Origin: Pseudovibrio brasiliensis
GTDB lineage: Bacteria > Pseudomonadota > Alphaproteobacteria > Rhizobiales > Stappiaceae
NCBI RefSeq assembly: GCF_018282095.1
Contig: NZ_CP074126.1
Coordinates: 4,114,341 to 4,178,340, forward strand
DNA length: 64,000 nucleotides
Reading direction: 5' to 3'
The translations under genes were made by a program, and so were the position numbers. Of this stretch, positions 16,550 to 24,694 are shown in pieces; within the stretch, counting starts at the first letter, position 1, and every line of letters begins with the position of its first letter. The notes beneath the pieces are model-generated. The model saw nothing but the letters and a program-made list of their open reading frames with translations. It searched no databases and was not told the origin of the DNA.

Positions 16550-17638
16550 ATGAACGTGCCATTGCATAATAAAATAACGATCGATACCTACATGACCCCA
16601 TTGGATCATCCAGAGTTCGCTGGCCACGAGCAAATCGTATTTGCAACAGACAACGAAACAGGGCTGAAAGCAATTATCGCGGTTCACAACACCAATCGCG
16701 GTCCTGGTCTGGGCGGCTGCCGCATGTGGAACTATGCAAGCGCAAATGAAGCACTGACTGATGTTCTCCGCCTTTCCAAAGGCATGACCTACAAAAACGC
16801 GTTGGCTGACCTTGCTTTGGGAGGAGGAAAGTCAGTCATCATCGCGAACCCGCGCACAGATAAGACCCCTGAGCTTCTCAGGGCATTCGGTAGGCACATC
16901 AACCGCCTTTCTGGCAGTTACATCACCGCAGAAGACGTGGGCATCAGCTCTGACGATATGGAAATCATCGGCAGCCAGACCCAGTTCGCCCGCGGTACAG
17001 AAGCTACCGGCTTCGGTGATCCATCTCCTTACACCGCACTCGGCACCTTCGTCGGCATCCAAGCCGCAGCCAAACACAGGTTCGGTTCTGAAGATCTCTC
17101 CGGCCTCACCGTATCCCTAAAGGGCCTCGGTCATGTGGGCTATGACGTTGCCCGTCAGCTCCATGAAGCAGGTGCACGCCTTATCGTCTCCGATATCTAC
17201 GATCCGGCTGTCCAGCGCGCGGTAGAAGAACTCGGCGCATCCAGCGTGTCTCCAGATGACGCACACCTCGTAGAAGCAGACATCTTCGCACCATGTGCTC
17301 TGGGTGGCGGTTTGAACGCTGACACTATTCCTCAGCTGAAAGTGGCTGTGGTCGCAGGTGCTGCAAACAACCAGCTGGAAACCCCGGAAGACGGCGCAGC
17401 TCTCATGAAGCGCGGCATCCTTTACGCACCAGACTACGCTATCAACGCAGGTGGCGTGATCTCCGTTGCATTGGGGGAACCTGGCGCATCAGATAAAATT
17501 GTCCGCCAGAAAACGCTGGCCATCGGCAACACGCTCACTCAGATTTTCGAGAGAGCAGACACAGAGAAACGCCCAACCAACATCATCGCAGATGAGTTGG
17601 CAGAAGAGCGCTTCCAGCATCACCACAACCCGGCTTAA
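16550..17638 (+). CDS. Leucine dehydrogenase-type amino acid dehydrogenase
   Basis: A 362-residue Glu/Leu/Phe/Val dehydrogenase family enzyme, NAD-dependent oxidative deamination of branched-chain amino acids to 2-oxo acids. The glycine-rich substrate segment GPGLGGCR (51-58), the catalytic lysine in GMTYKNALADL (Lys82), GGGKSV (91-96) and the Rossmann motif GLGHVGYDVA near 191-200 are present. The ATG has a strong GGGAGGG site. The length fits leucine dehydrogenase (about 365) rather than glutamate dehydrogenase (about 450). It stands alone; the next gene is convergent. The precise amino acid preference is not certain. Confidence 0.88.
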   Translation: MNVPLHNKITIDTYMTPLDHPEFAGHEQIVFATDNETGLKAIIAVHNTNRGPGLGGCRMWNYASANEALTDVLRLSKGMTYKNALADLALGGGKSVIIANPRTDKTPELLRAFGRHINRLSGSYITAEDVGISSDDMEIIGSQTQFARGTEATGFGDPSPYTALGTFVGIQAAAKHRFGSEDLSGLTVSLKGLGHVGYDVARQLHEAGARLIVSDIYDPAVQRAVEELGASSVSPDDAHLVEADIFAPCALGGGLNADTIPQLKVAVVAGAANNQLETPEDGAALMKRGILYAPDYAINAGGVISVALGEPGASDKIVRQKTLAIGNTLTQIFERADTEKRPTNIIADELAEERFQHHHNPA

Positions 17639-17660
17639 CGCTGAGGGCTATCTGGAGTGT

Positions 17661-17700
17661 ATCGCCGAAAAGTGGGTACCGGTTTTCGGATAAAGATACG
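17661..17700. repeat. Alphaproteobacterial palindromic repeat (CCGAAAA...TTTTCGG)
   Basis: Arms CCGAAAA (17665-17671) and TTTTCGG (17683-17689) flank a near-palindromic centre containing GGTACC, followed by ATAAAGAT. Intergenic repeats of the form CCGAAAAGTGG...CCGGTTTTCGG are widespread in Hyphomicrobiales and related orders. It lies 22 bases after the dehydrogenase stop, between two convergent genes. Confidence 0.65.
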
Positions 17701-17710
17701 CAGGAACAAA

Positions 17711-17737
17711 AGCTAAAGCGGCGAAGCTGCTTTAGCT
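17711..17737. terminator. Hairpin between convergent genes
   Basis: Perfect 9-base arms AGCTAAAGC/GCTTTAGCT with a 9-base loop. The right arm overlaps the stop codon of the LysR gene on the minus strand. No long T-run follows on either strand, so termination is probable but not assured. Confidence 0.5.
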
Positions 17738-18673
17738 CTCTTTGGGAACAGGCCCATCAAGCATCTTGGGGCAGTCACCGTGCTGCTCCAGTTGCTTGTG
17801 CCAGTTGACCATGTAGTCAACAAACGCACGCACTTTCGCGGAAAGATGGCGGCGATGCGGGTAAACCGCATACATCGCAGGGCCCGGCACTTCGCAATCT
17901 TCCAGTGCCGGTATCAACTGACCTGACATCAATTCTTCCAGCACATAAAAGATCGGCAACCGAACGACGCCCAGACCAGCCAATGCAGCAGCAACGGCTG
18001 TCTTCGCACTGTTCACATGCATCGGGCCTTTGACAGGAACGGAAAACCGCTCCCCGTTCTCAAGGAACATCCAATTGGTCTTGTGCTTGTAGTTTGTATC
18101 AATGATGCACGGCATGTTGGCCAGTTCACCCGGCTTCTCCGGCATCCCATGGGCTTCCCAGTAAGCGGGAGACGCACAAACCACCACACGCACATCACGG
18201 ATCTTGCGGGCAATCAGGCTGGAATCTTCAAGCTCAGCAACACGGATGGCAACATCGTACCCTTCCTCGACAATGTCGACGAAGCGATCCTCCATCTCAA
18301 TATCCAGCTCAACCCGCGGATGCTCCTGCAAGAAGGAAGCCAGCACCCTGCCCAGCGTAGCTTCAGAAAAAGACCGTGGCGCACTCAACCGCAGTCTGCC
18401 ACGCACTTCCCGATGGTCCTGCTGCACAGCATCCTTCAGGTCATCAAAGCGTTGCAGCAACTCACCCGCTTCACGGAAGTAAGCTTCACCAACCTGTGTC
18501 AAAGAAATCTGGCGTGTGGTTCTGTTGAGCAGGCGCACGCCCAACTCATCTTCCAGCTCACTCACATATTTGGAGATCAGGGCTTTGGAGCGCCCCATGT
18601 CTCGCGCCGCTGCTGAAAAGCCACCGCTTTCGACCACCTGCAAAAAACATCTAATTCGTGTGATGGAATCCAT
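17732..18673 (-). CDS. LysR-family transcriptional regulator
   Basis: A 313-residue LysR regulator: N-terminal helix-turn-helix at about 18-40 (GFSAAARDMGRSKALISKYV) and a C-terminal type II periplasmic-fold effector domain (about 90-295). The recognition helix has SKALISKY in place of the usual QPAVSxxI, as in the subgroup that includes regulators such as DmlR-type proteins with short, NRTTR-containing wings. Its target is unclear: the neighbour on one side is convergent and the DUF2937 gene lies downstream on the same strand with its own spacing. Confidence 0.88.
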   Translation of the reverse strand: MDSITRIRCFLQVVESGGFSAAARDMGRSKALISKYVSELEDELGVRLLNRTTRQISLTQVGEAYFREAGELLQRFDDLKDAVQQDHREVRGRLRLSAPRSFSEATLGRVLASFLQEHPRVELDIEMEDRFVDIVEEGYDVAIRVAELEDSSLIARKIRDVRVVVCASPAYWEAHGMPEKPGELANMPCIIDTNYKHKTNWMFLENGERFSVPVKGPMHVNSAKTAVAAALAGLGVVRLPIFYVLEELMSGQLIPALEDCEVPGPAMYAVYPHRRHLSAKVRAFVDYMVNWHKQLEQHGDCPKMLDGPVPKES

Positions 18674-18738
18674 CGGTCAAACCTCTCACAGCACATCCCT
18701 GAAACGCAAAACCAGTTTGCTAACAGAGACACGCAAAA

Positions 18739-19269
18739 TCAAAGCGAACGAGCCTCAGCCTGCTGCTTTTCACGGCGTTTCCGCCGGCGTCTCACGCGTC
18801 CACCAAGCCCAGCCAGACGCAACATAAACAAACCTACTGCAAAGCCAAGCCCCGCCAACACACCGCCCTCAACGGTCACCGGTACGGCGGGCTCAAAGTC
18901 TTCCCAGGTTGCTTTGGAAAGTTTGGTATCCAGCTCCTTCATGAAAATCCAGACACGCTCAAACGCAGCAGCACGCGCCATCGCCAGTTGCTGGTCTTTC
19001 AACGCTTCAAGCCGATCCAGAGATCGCTCGATGCTCGTCCCACGCAACTGCACAAACTCATCCGCGCTCTGCGCCATATGAGCCAGAGCCTCTGAAATGC
19101 TCCGATTGGTGGCAGCTGCATCCGCAACAAAGTCGGCTTTCACTTCCTCCAGCGCATCAATGGCACCGCCCATGCGCTGTCGGTATTGCTGCGCAAACTC
19201 GGGAAGTTGAGAGGTCACAGTGCCGCTTACAAGCGCAACGCCAAGCGTCAGTACTCTTGCAAACATCAT
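18739..19269 (-). CDS. DUF2937 family membrane protein
   Basis: A 176-residue protein of unknown function. An N-terminal hydrophobic segment is followed by SQLPEFAQQYRQRMGGAID (about 20-38), the recognisable start of DUF2937. The middle is a long, probably coiled-coil helix (about 40-110), then a second membrane span (about 133-152) and a very basic tail (GGRVRRRRKRREKQQ). It lies 21 bases downstream of the WD40 gene on the same strand, so it is probably in the same transcript as cobW and WD40. Confidence 0.7.
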   Translation of the reverse strand: MMFARVLTLGVALVSGTVTSQLPEFAQQYRQRMGGAIDALEEVKADFVADAAATNRSISEALAHMAQSADEFVQLRGTSIERSLDRLEALKDQQLAMARAAAFERVWIFMKELDTKLSKATWEDFEPAVPVTVEGGVLAGLGFAVGLFMLRLAGLGGRVRRRRKRREKQQAEARSL

Positions 19270-19290
19270 CGCAGACCTCCCACACCCAAA

Positions 19291-20268
19291 TTAATCCACC
19301 AGCGTAATCACTCCGGCTGCACCTTCTTCCGTACCAAAGGCCAGACGGTTCCCCTTCTTGTCCCAAGCAAGGGCAGAAACAGGACCGGCACCCGGACGGC
19401 GCAGCAGTACCTCAGCATTATCGTGGAACCGCACAGCCATCACCATGCCATCCTGATAGCCAATTGCCAGCATTTCTTCCTGCGGATGGCAGCAAACGGT
19501 CGTCACCATGCTATCACCACGCACACCCAGCTCCAGAGGCGCCTGCCCCATTGGACCAGACTTACCCGTGAATGGCCACAGGATCGCAGCCTGCGCACCG
19601 GATGTTGCCAGATACTTGTTCTTTGCAGACCAGCTTACAGACTTCACCTTGGCCGGATAGCCTGTCATCCGCATGTCCTGACTGTCAGCCAAACGCCATC
19701 CGTGCAGAGCGTTCTCCTGCATGGTGGTCACAAGGTACTTGCCATCCGGAGAGTAAGTCACCAGACCATGCGCACCTTTCCAGCTCAGCTCCTGTGGATC
19801 ACCAGCCGCATTCACCCAAAACAGCGTCACACCGTCATAACGGGACGCAGCAAGGCGCATACCCTTTGGCGCAAAAGCCAAACCTGCAAATGCACGTGGC
19901 AGCTGAAATTCTTTGATCTCACCTGTCTTCAGGCGAACCCATGCCGTACGACCAGACGCAAACGCCACACTGTCCTGCGGACCTGCAGCGATAAGATCGA
20001 TCCACTTGCGAGGCTGTTCTGCAAGTTCTTCAACACTACCATCAGCGCTAACCTTGCAGATCTTCCCATCACCACCACCGGTGATCAGAGCCTTCCCATC
20101 CAGTGAAGGCGTTGCACAGAGCAAACCATTTTTGTGAACCGGAGTTTGTGTCTCCGGCCCACCAGCAAAAAAGACAGAACCTTCACCACTGGCAAAGGCA
20201 GCAACATCACCAAGAAAGGTTGCCGAAACAACAAAACCGTCAGTATCAAGAGGAGCAGTTACAGGCAC
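19291..20268 (-). CDS. WD40-repeat protein paired with CobW GTPase
   Basis: A 325-residue beta-propeller protein with several degenerate WD40 blades, for example GKALITGGGDGKICKVS, GKYLVTTMQENALHGW and KYLATSGAQAAILWPF. There is no signal peptide. It starts 6 bases after the CobW gene. CobW-WD40 pairs recur in alphaproteobacteria, so the protein may serve the same metal-chaperone system, perhaps as an interaction scaffold; this is inference. Confidence 0.8.
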   Translation of the reverse strand: MPVTAPLDTDGFVVSATFLGDVAAFASGEGSVFFAGGPETQTPVHKNGLLCATPSLDGKALITGGGDGKICKVSADGSVEELAEQPRKWIDLIAAGPQDSVAFASGRTAWVRLKTGEIKEFQLPRAFAGLAFAPKGMRLAASRYDGVTLFWVNAAGDPQELSWKGAHGLVTYSPDGKYLVTTMQENALHGWRLADSQDMRMTGYPAKVKSVSWSAKNKYLATSGAQAAILWPFTGKSGPMGQAPLELGVRGDSMVTTVCCHPQEEMLAIGYQDGMVMAVRFHDNAEVLLRRPGAGPVSALAWDKKGNRLAFGTEEGAAGVITLVD

Positions 20269-20274
20269 CAGAAC

Positions 20275-21372
20275 TTACTCCGCAACACAAGCTTCAAACG
20301 CAGTCTTCAGCGCGGCACCATCCAGCTCACGACCGATGAACACGATGCGGCTCTCACGCTTCTCATCATCTTTCCAGTCACGCTGGTGGTTGCCTTCCAC
20401 GATCATATGAATGCCCTGCACCACATAACGCTGCGGATCATCTTTAAAGGCCAGAATACCCTTCATACGCAGAATATTCGGACCCTGTATCTGGGTTACC
20501 TGATTGATCCAGTCGAAGAACACCTTCGGCTCCAGATCTCCAGCAGTGAAGGAGAAGGACTTCACGGAGTGCGTATCTTCATGGTCATGATCACAGTCCG
20601 GGCCGCATTCATGGTCAGGATGATCGTGATCATGTGCGTGGCCGTGGTCATGCCCGTGATGGTGATGATCGTGATCGCAATCCGGACCACACTCATGATC
20701 ATGCGCGTGCTCGGCCTTCTTCAGGAATTCTGGGTCCAGATCCAGAATACGGTCCAGCTCAAATGCGCCGCGATCCAGAACATCACCGATCTCAATCTGG
20801 CAACGCTCTGTGTGATGGATCTTCGCATATGGATTGATCTTACGGATCGCCGCTTCAACACCAACAAGTTCCTCAGCAGAAACAAGGTCGGTCTTGTTCA
20901 GCAAAATCACGTCAGAAAACGCGATCTGGTCTTCAGCTTCTTTGGTGTCTTTCAGGCGCTGCTGAACATGGCGTGCGTCTACAACAGCAACCACAGCATC
21001 CAGCTTCGCCGCTTCACGCACATCATCATCCATGAAGAACGTCTGCGCCACAGGAGCAGGATCAGCCACACCGGTGGTCTCCACGATAATCGCGTCGAAC
21101 GCACCTTTGCGTTTCATCAGATTTTCAACGGTACGGATCAGATCACCACGAACAGTACAGCAGATGCAGCCGTTGTTCATTTCATAGACTTCCTCGTCAG
21201 ACTCGACGAGAAGGTCATTGTCGATACCGATTTCACCAAATTCATTGACGATCACAGCATAACGCGTGCCGTGGTTTTCACTCAGAATACGGTTCAACAA
21301 GGTGGTTTTACCTGCGCCCAGATACCCGGTCAGCACGGTAACAGGAATACGGCTATCAGCAGCCTCGGACAT
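20275..21372 (-). CDS. CobW/COG0523 family metal-chaperone GTPase
   Basis: A 365-residue G3E-family GTPase. Walker A GYLGAGKTT (16-24), the metal-binding CxCC motif in NNGCICC (about 68-74), Walker B VETTG and the guanine-specificity NKTD are present, followed by a CobW C-terminal domain. Between the two domains lies a His/Asp/Cys-rich region containing two copies of DHECGPDCDHDH separated by a His/Asp tract, so it has a built-in metal reservoir or sensor. Members of this family deliver zinc or cobalt to client enzymes under shortage. It heads the cobW-WD40-DUF2937 unit. Confidence 0.88.
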   Translation of the reverse strand: MSEAADSRIPVTVLTGYLGAGKTTLLNRILSENHGTRYAVIVNEFGEIGIDNDLLVESDEEVYEMNNGCICCTVRGDLIRTVENLMKRKGAFDAIIVETTGVADPAPVAQTFFMDDDVREAAKLDAVVAVVDARHVQQRLKDTKEAEDQIAFSDVILLNKTDLVSAEELVGVEAAIRKINPYAKIHHTERCQIEIGDVLDRGAFELDRILDLDPEFLKKAEHAHDHECGPDCDHDHHHHGHDHGHAHDHDHPDHECGPDCDHDHEDTHSVKSFSFTAGDLEPKVFFDWINQVTQIQGPNILRMKGILAFKDDPQRYVVQGIHMIVEGNHQRDWKDDEKRESRIVFIGRELDGAALKTAFEACVAE

Positions 21373-21410
21373 TTACGTCTCCTTGGATGGGCGTGCGCTC
21401 GCAATCAGCT

Positions 21411-21429
21411 GGCACGATAATTTCGTGCC
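21411..21429. promoter_or_regulatory. Perfect 7-base inverted repeat upstream of cobW
   Basis: GGCACGA TAATT TCGTGCC, 39 bases upstream of the CobW ATG. It is well placed for an operator. It does not resemble the A+T-rich alphaproteobacterial Zur box. Confidence 0.4.
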
Positions 21430-21532
21430 CTCAATATAGACAGTTGATCTGCCAGCAAAAGACCCTAGCTGCTGATTGTTTGATATCCGGGTTCCTGTCC
21501 CCCAGGAATTGGCTAATACCTCTCGATGGAGA

Positions 21533-21769
21533 TCACAGCCCCAGCTTGTACCGAAGCTCTAGAACAAGCAGGAAAACAATGCAGAAGACGATGAAAAACA
21601 CCACAATACTAATCGCAATCGGCATGCTGCTGTTCAGCAGGGGTGAGAAGAAAAACAGATAAATCGAAATTAAGATCGCTATTGTCACAAAGGTGCGCGC
21701 CGGGCTTCTTGTCACAAACTGAAAAACACCCATAGACCTGATTGCCTCAGGCACACGAAGGCTACTCAT
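21533..21769 (-). CDS. Small two-span membrane protein
   Basis: A 78-residue protein of unknown function with two hydrophobic spans (about 26-45 and 49-70) and a short basic end. The ATG at 21769 is preferred to one at 21781 because GGAG lies six bases upstream of it. The N-terminal 20 residues (SSLRVPEAIRSMGVFQFVTR) are amphipathic and probably cytosolic. No family is recognised. Confidence 0.55.
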   Translation of the reverse strand: MSSLRVPEAIRSMGVFQFVTRSPARTFVTIAILISIYLFFFSPLLNSSMPIAISIVVFFIVFCIVFLLVLELRYKLGL

Positions 21770-21963
21770 AAAAATCTCCAATCAAAATACATGGAGATCC
21801 TAGGCCCGTTATTGGACAGAAGCAAGAAGCCAACATCGATGACCGAAGCGGGCACAAGCAATCGCTAGCAGCTCACCCACTCTACTATTTTCTGTTTGCA
21901 TTCAATTGCTTCCATCCCCTACCATCCAGCCGATTGATTTGGGGGACTGGGAGGCCGACCATC

Positions 21964-23142
21964 ATGCTGAAAACCATAGAAGCATTTGATCGCATCGGAG
22001 ATGAAAACGCATTCGCCGTTTTGGCTCGCGCGACAGAGCTTGCCCAACAAGGCCGCGACATCATCAATCTCGGCATCGGTCAGCCTGATTTCCAAACACC
22101 AAAACACATCGTGGAAGCAGCCGTCAAAGCTCTGCGCGATGGACACCACGGCTACACCGGCGCCACTGGCATTCTCCCCCTGCGCGAAACCATCGCCTCA
22201 AGCCTTCATACGGAAACCGGTACAAGTGTCTCCCCAGACAACGTCATGGTCGTCCCCGGCGGCAAGGTCACCATGTTCATGGCTATCCTGATGTTTGGTG
22301 AACCCGGTAAAGAAATCCTCTACCCGGATCCCGGCTTCCCGATCTATCGGTCCATGATCGAGTTCACGGGCGCCACACCCATCCCGGTGCCAATTCGCGA
22401 GGAAAACGACTTTGCCTTCTCAGCCGAGGAAACCCTGAACCTCATCAATAAACGCACGGCCCTTCTCATCCTCAACTCTCCAGCCAACCCAACAGGCGGT
22501 GTTACACCACGTTCAGAGATTGAGAAACTGGTCAAAGGCCTGGAGAACCATCCAAATCTGCCGGTGCTTTCAGACGAGATCTACTCCCGCATGACCTATG
22601 ACGGGCTCAAGCACACATCCCTGTTGGAGTTCGAGCAACTGAAAGACCAGCTCATCCTGCTCAACGGCTGGTCCAAAACATGGGCCATGACCGGTTGGCG
22701 CATGGGCTATTCTGTCTGGCCAGCATCTCTCATCGACAAAGCCCGCAAACTCGCCGTGAACTGCTGGTCCTGCGTCAACACACCCAGCCAGTACGCTGGC
22801 ATCGCCGCAATTGAAGGACCTCAGGATGCGGTTGATCAGATGATGCAGGCCTTCGACAGCAGGCGCAAACTGGTGGTGGAAGGCCTCAACGCCCTCCCCG
22901 GCATCTCCTGCAAAACACCCAAAGGCGCCTTCTACGCTTTTCCGAACATCAAGGAAACCGGCTGGCAGGCCAAACCTCTGGCATCAGCTCTGTTGGATGA
23001 AGCTGGCGTCGCTCTCATCGGCGGACCGGATTTCGGCGTTCTGGGAGAGGGATATCTGCGCTTCTCCTACGCCAACTCAGAGGAAAACATCAGCCGCGCA
23101 TTAGACCGCGTGGCCGATTTTCTGAACACGAACAAGAGCTAA
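21964..23142 (+). CDS. Class I/II pyridoxal-phosphate aminotransferase
   Basis: A 392-residue fold-type I aminotransferase of the AspC/aspartate-aminotransferase-like group. The PLP lysine lies in NGWSKTWAMTGWRMGY (about 234-249), and the cofactor-binding NSPANPTGG and the C-terminal LRFSYANS arginine are intact. The ATG at 21964 gives the family N-terminus (IEAFDRIGDENAFAVLARA) with GGGAGG about 9 bases before it; a longer frame from 21934 lacks support. It transfers an amino group between an amino acid and a 2-oxo acid; substrate specificity is not clear. No operon partner. Confidence 0.88.
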   Translation: MLKTIEAFDRIGDENAFAVLARATELAQQGRDIINLGIGQPDFQTPKHIVEAAVKALRDGHHGYTGATGILPLRETIASSLHTETGTSVSPDNVMVVPGGKVTMFMAILMFGEPGKEILYPDPGFPIYRSMIEFTGATPIPVPIREENDFAFSAEETLNLINKRTALLILNSPANPTGGVTPRSEIEKLVKGLENHPNLPVLSDEIYSRMTYDGLKHTSLLEFEQLKDQLILLNGWSKTWAMTGWRMGYSVWPASLIDKARKLAVNCWSCVNTPSQYAGIAAIEGPQDAVDQMMQAFDSRRKLVVEGLNALPGISCKTPKGAFYAFPNIKETGWQAKPLASALLDEAGVALIGGPDFGVLGEGYLRFSYANSEENISRALDRVADFLNTNKS

Positions 23143-23145
23143 ATT

Positions 23146-23592
23146 TTAGCGCTGCGCTGTAACCACGATGGCTTTTTCGATCAGCTCGGAGAGGTCGGAA
23201 GCTTTGCTGTCATGATGCACTGGCTGCATGATGAGGAACAGCGAGGACGGACCAACGGAGGTCAAACCATCCAGTTCGTCAATATCGAACTGAAGCACCA
23301 CCTGCCCTTCTGCATCCAGAAGAGACAAACCTTCTTCATAGCTCCACTGCCACGCCGTGGCTTTGGAGATTGGCGCATAAAGCCCCTGACAGTTGGTTGT
23401 CTTGAACGCATTGCCATACCCGCTCGCAGCTGGCTCAGTCTCCAGTTGCGCAGAACAGGTTTTAGATGACAACGCATCAGAAATAGACCAGTGGCCGGAA
23501 ATCACGCTGGCCTGACTGGAAAGGACGCCTAAGCCAGCAAACGCCAGGGTTGCGCCAGCCATTACTACTATTTTTCTCAAAATCCCATGCAT
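23146..23592 (-). CDS. Inh/AprI-like periplasmic protease-inhibitor domain protein
   Basis: A 148-residue exported protein: signal peptide to about residue 28, then one ~100-residue domain beginning GHWSISDALSSKTCSAQL, with a second cysteine in TTNCQGLY and a WSYEEGLSLLDAEGQVV strand pair. This is the layout of the Inh (I38) inhibitors of serralysin-type metalloproteases, a small beta-barrel with one disulfide. It ends 3 bases from the stop of the convergent aminotransferase gene. Whether it inhibits a protease is not shown; no serralysin gene is nearby. Confidence 0.6.
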   Translation of the reverse strand: MHGILRKIVVMAGATLAFAGLGVLSSQASVISGHWSISDALSSKTCSAQLETEPAASGYGNAFKTTNCQGLYAPISKATAWQWSYEEGLSLLDAEGQVVLQFDIDELDGLTSVGPSSLFLIMQPVHHDSKASDLSELIEKAIVVTAQR

Positions 23593-23911
23593 GCGAACAG
23601 CCTCCAGGATCTGTTTTATGCTCAGATTCTGGGCGCAATCAGTTAACTCAAGGTTAACAGGAAATTAAGCGAGAGATAACAGCTCTAAAAACATAAATTA
23701 TTCATGGATTTAACACAAAAACAAATGCACGCATTACTTGTGAAGTACAGATACAATCTAAAATAAATCAAATTATATACTAGTTATTATTTACATGAAG
23801 TGCAAAGCACATCCGCTTTAGGTGATTTGCTTCACAAATCGATCGCCTCTTCGTCTTCTAAGATCAGCGGCCCTTCCCGCACTCAAAACAACAACAAACA
23901 AGGAAGACGAA
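23593..23911. other. A+T-rich intergenic region between two divergent genes
   Basis: This 319-base gap separates the Inh-like gene (minus) from the CheD/CNF-like gene (plus). It is clearly richer in A+T than its neighbours and contains a repeated GTTAAC pair (GTTAAC TCAAG GTTAAC near 23640-23657). No coding signal is visible. It probably carries both promoters. Confidence 0.5.
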
Positions 23912-24391
23912 ATGGCGTACGTTATGAACCAGGCCTGCAACCCGCAGGCATTGGCAGAGCAGGAGTTTGCCACCCCAACCGGCCTACTCGATTATGCAAT
24001 TACAACGACATTGAACTCCTGCATCGGCGTAGCCGTGCGCGTTGGTAATCGCTTCATGGCTGCTCATCTCGTCATGTACGGCCAGCAAATCCCTTATGTT
24101 TCGCCAGTCAACCTGCAAATCTTCAACGCTGCAGATGCAGACACAGTCTTCGCTTACATCGACAGCCTGCGCCTGCAAGAAAACTCTGCCAACTTCGACG
24201 AAGCCATTTTATTCGGGGCAACGGATGAATGGAGAAATACCGGCGGAGCGCTCACCAATGGCTACAACCGCCTGCGCGACCTGATCAGGCAACGCAATAA
24301 CAACCAGCCGCCTGTCAGCAATGATACAGGCGACGGCAAGCACATTATCCGCATTCAGGGCGGCAACTTGAACATCAGGAATATCGGCTAA
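23912..24391 (+). CDS. Unknown protein with a CheD/CNF-like Cys-His pair
   Basis: A 159-residue protein I cannot assign to a family. The ATG at 23912 has AGGAAG upstream; a longer frame from 23822 lacks a site. There is no signal peptide. The segment TTTLNSCIGVAVRVGNRFMAAH has (shown here in parts) L-N-S-C ending at Cys37 and A-A-H ending at His52. A Cys in an L-x-S/G-C motif followed about 15 residues later by His is the catalytic arrangement of CheD glutamine deamidases (LGSC) and of the CNF/BLF1 deamidase toxins (LSGC). The C-terminal third is polar, Asn- and Gly-rich (RQRNNNQPPVSNDTGDG). It stands alone with A+T-rich flanks. A deamidase fold is a hypothesis only. Confidence 0.5.
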   Translation: MAYVMNQACNPQALAEQEFATPTGLLDYAITTTLNSCIGVAVRVGNRFMAAHLVMYGQQIPYVSPVNLQIFNAADADTVFAYIDSLRLQENSANFDEAILFGATDEWRNTGGALTNGYNRLRDLIRQRNNNQPPVSNDTGDGKHIIRIQGGNLNIRNIG

Positions 24392-24411
24392 GCACCAAAC
24401 CGACAAAGGGA

Positions 24412-24472
24412 GCGCTCGTTCCAGAGCGTTCCTTAATCAAAAACAGATGAGTCGTTTGATTGATTAGCCGAC
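24412..24472. repeat. Degenerate relative of the 105-base repeat
   Basis: AGAGCGTTCC and GTCGTTTGATTGA resemble the left part of the elements at 26472-26578 and 61990-62095, including the TTTGATT inverted-repeat arm, but the rest does not align. It overlaps the stop codon of the small minus-strand gene. Confidence 0.35.
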
Positions 24473-24562
24473 GAGCAGCACCATACAGGTCATGGCCAGT
24501 GTGAAAAAGCCGAACATCTTCAGGTCTTTATGATCTTCAACACTACCGCGGTAACTGACCAT
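24464..24562 (-). CDS. Small membrane protein of 32 residues
   Basis: A 33-codon frame: ATG at 24560-24562, stop at 24464-24466, with GGAG eight bases upstream. The peptide begins MVSYRGSVEDHKDLK and ends in one hydrophobic span (MFGFFTLAMTCMVLLVG). A polar, charged start and a single C-terminal span is the layout of small membrane subunits such as those of respiratory oxidases, but I recognise no family. The inverted-repeat remnant at its stop could act as terminator. Confidence 0.45.
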   Translation of the reverse strand: MVSYRGSVEDHKDLKMFGFFTLAMTCMVLLVG

Positions 24563-24694
24563 GGTGAAACTCCAAAACGCAATACAAGATGCCGCTTAGA
24601 TAAGCGCGGCATAGTAAACATAGAGTTTCAATGCGGCAGTTTCACGATCACGCGACCACCACACCATTTCAAAGGTCAGTTACTCAGGATTCGC

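Noticed and set aside
20134-21420. A 428-codon open frame on the plus strand
   Set aside because: It lies antisense to the intact CobW gene and beyond; its composition mirrors that gene and it has no family motifs or ribosome site.
21373-21532. A Zur box upstream of the CobW gene
   Set aside because: The A+T-rich TGTTATAACA core expected of alphaproteobacterial Zur is not present; only the unrelated GGCACGA repeat is seen.
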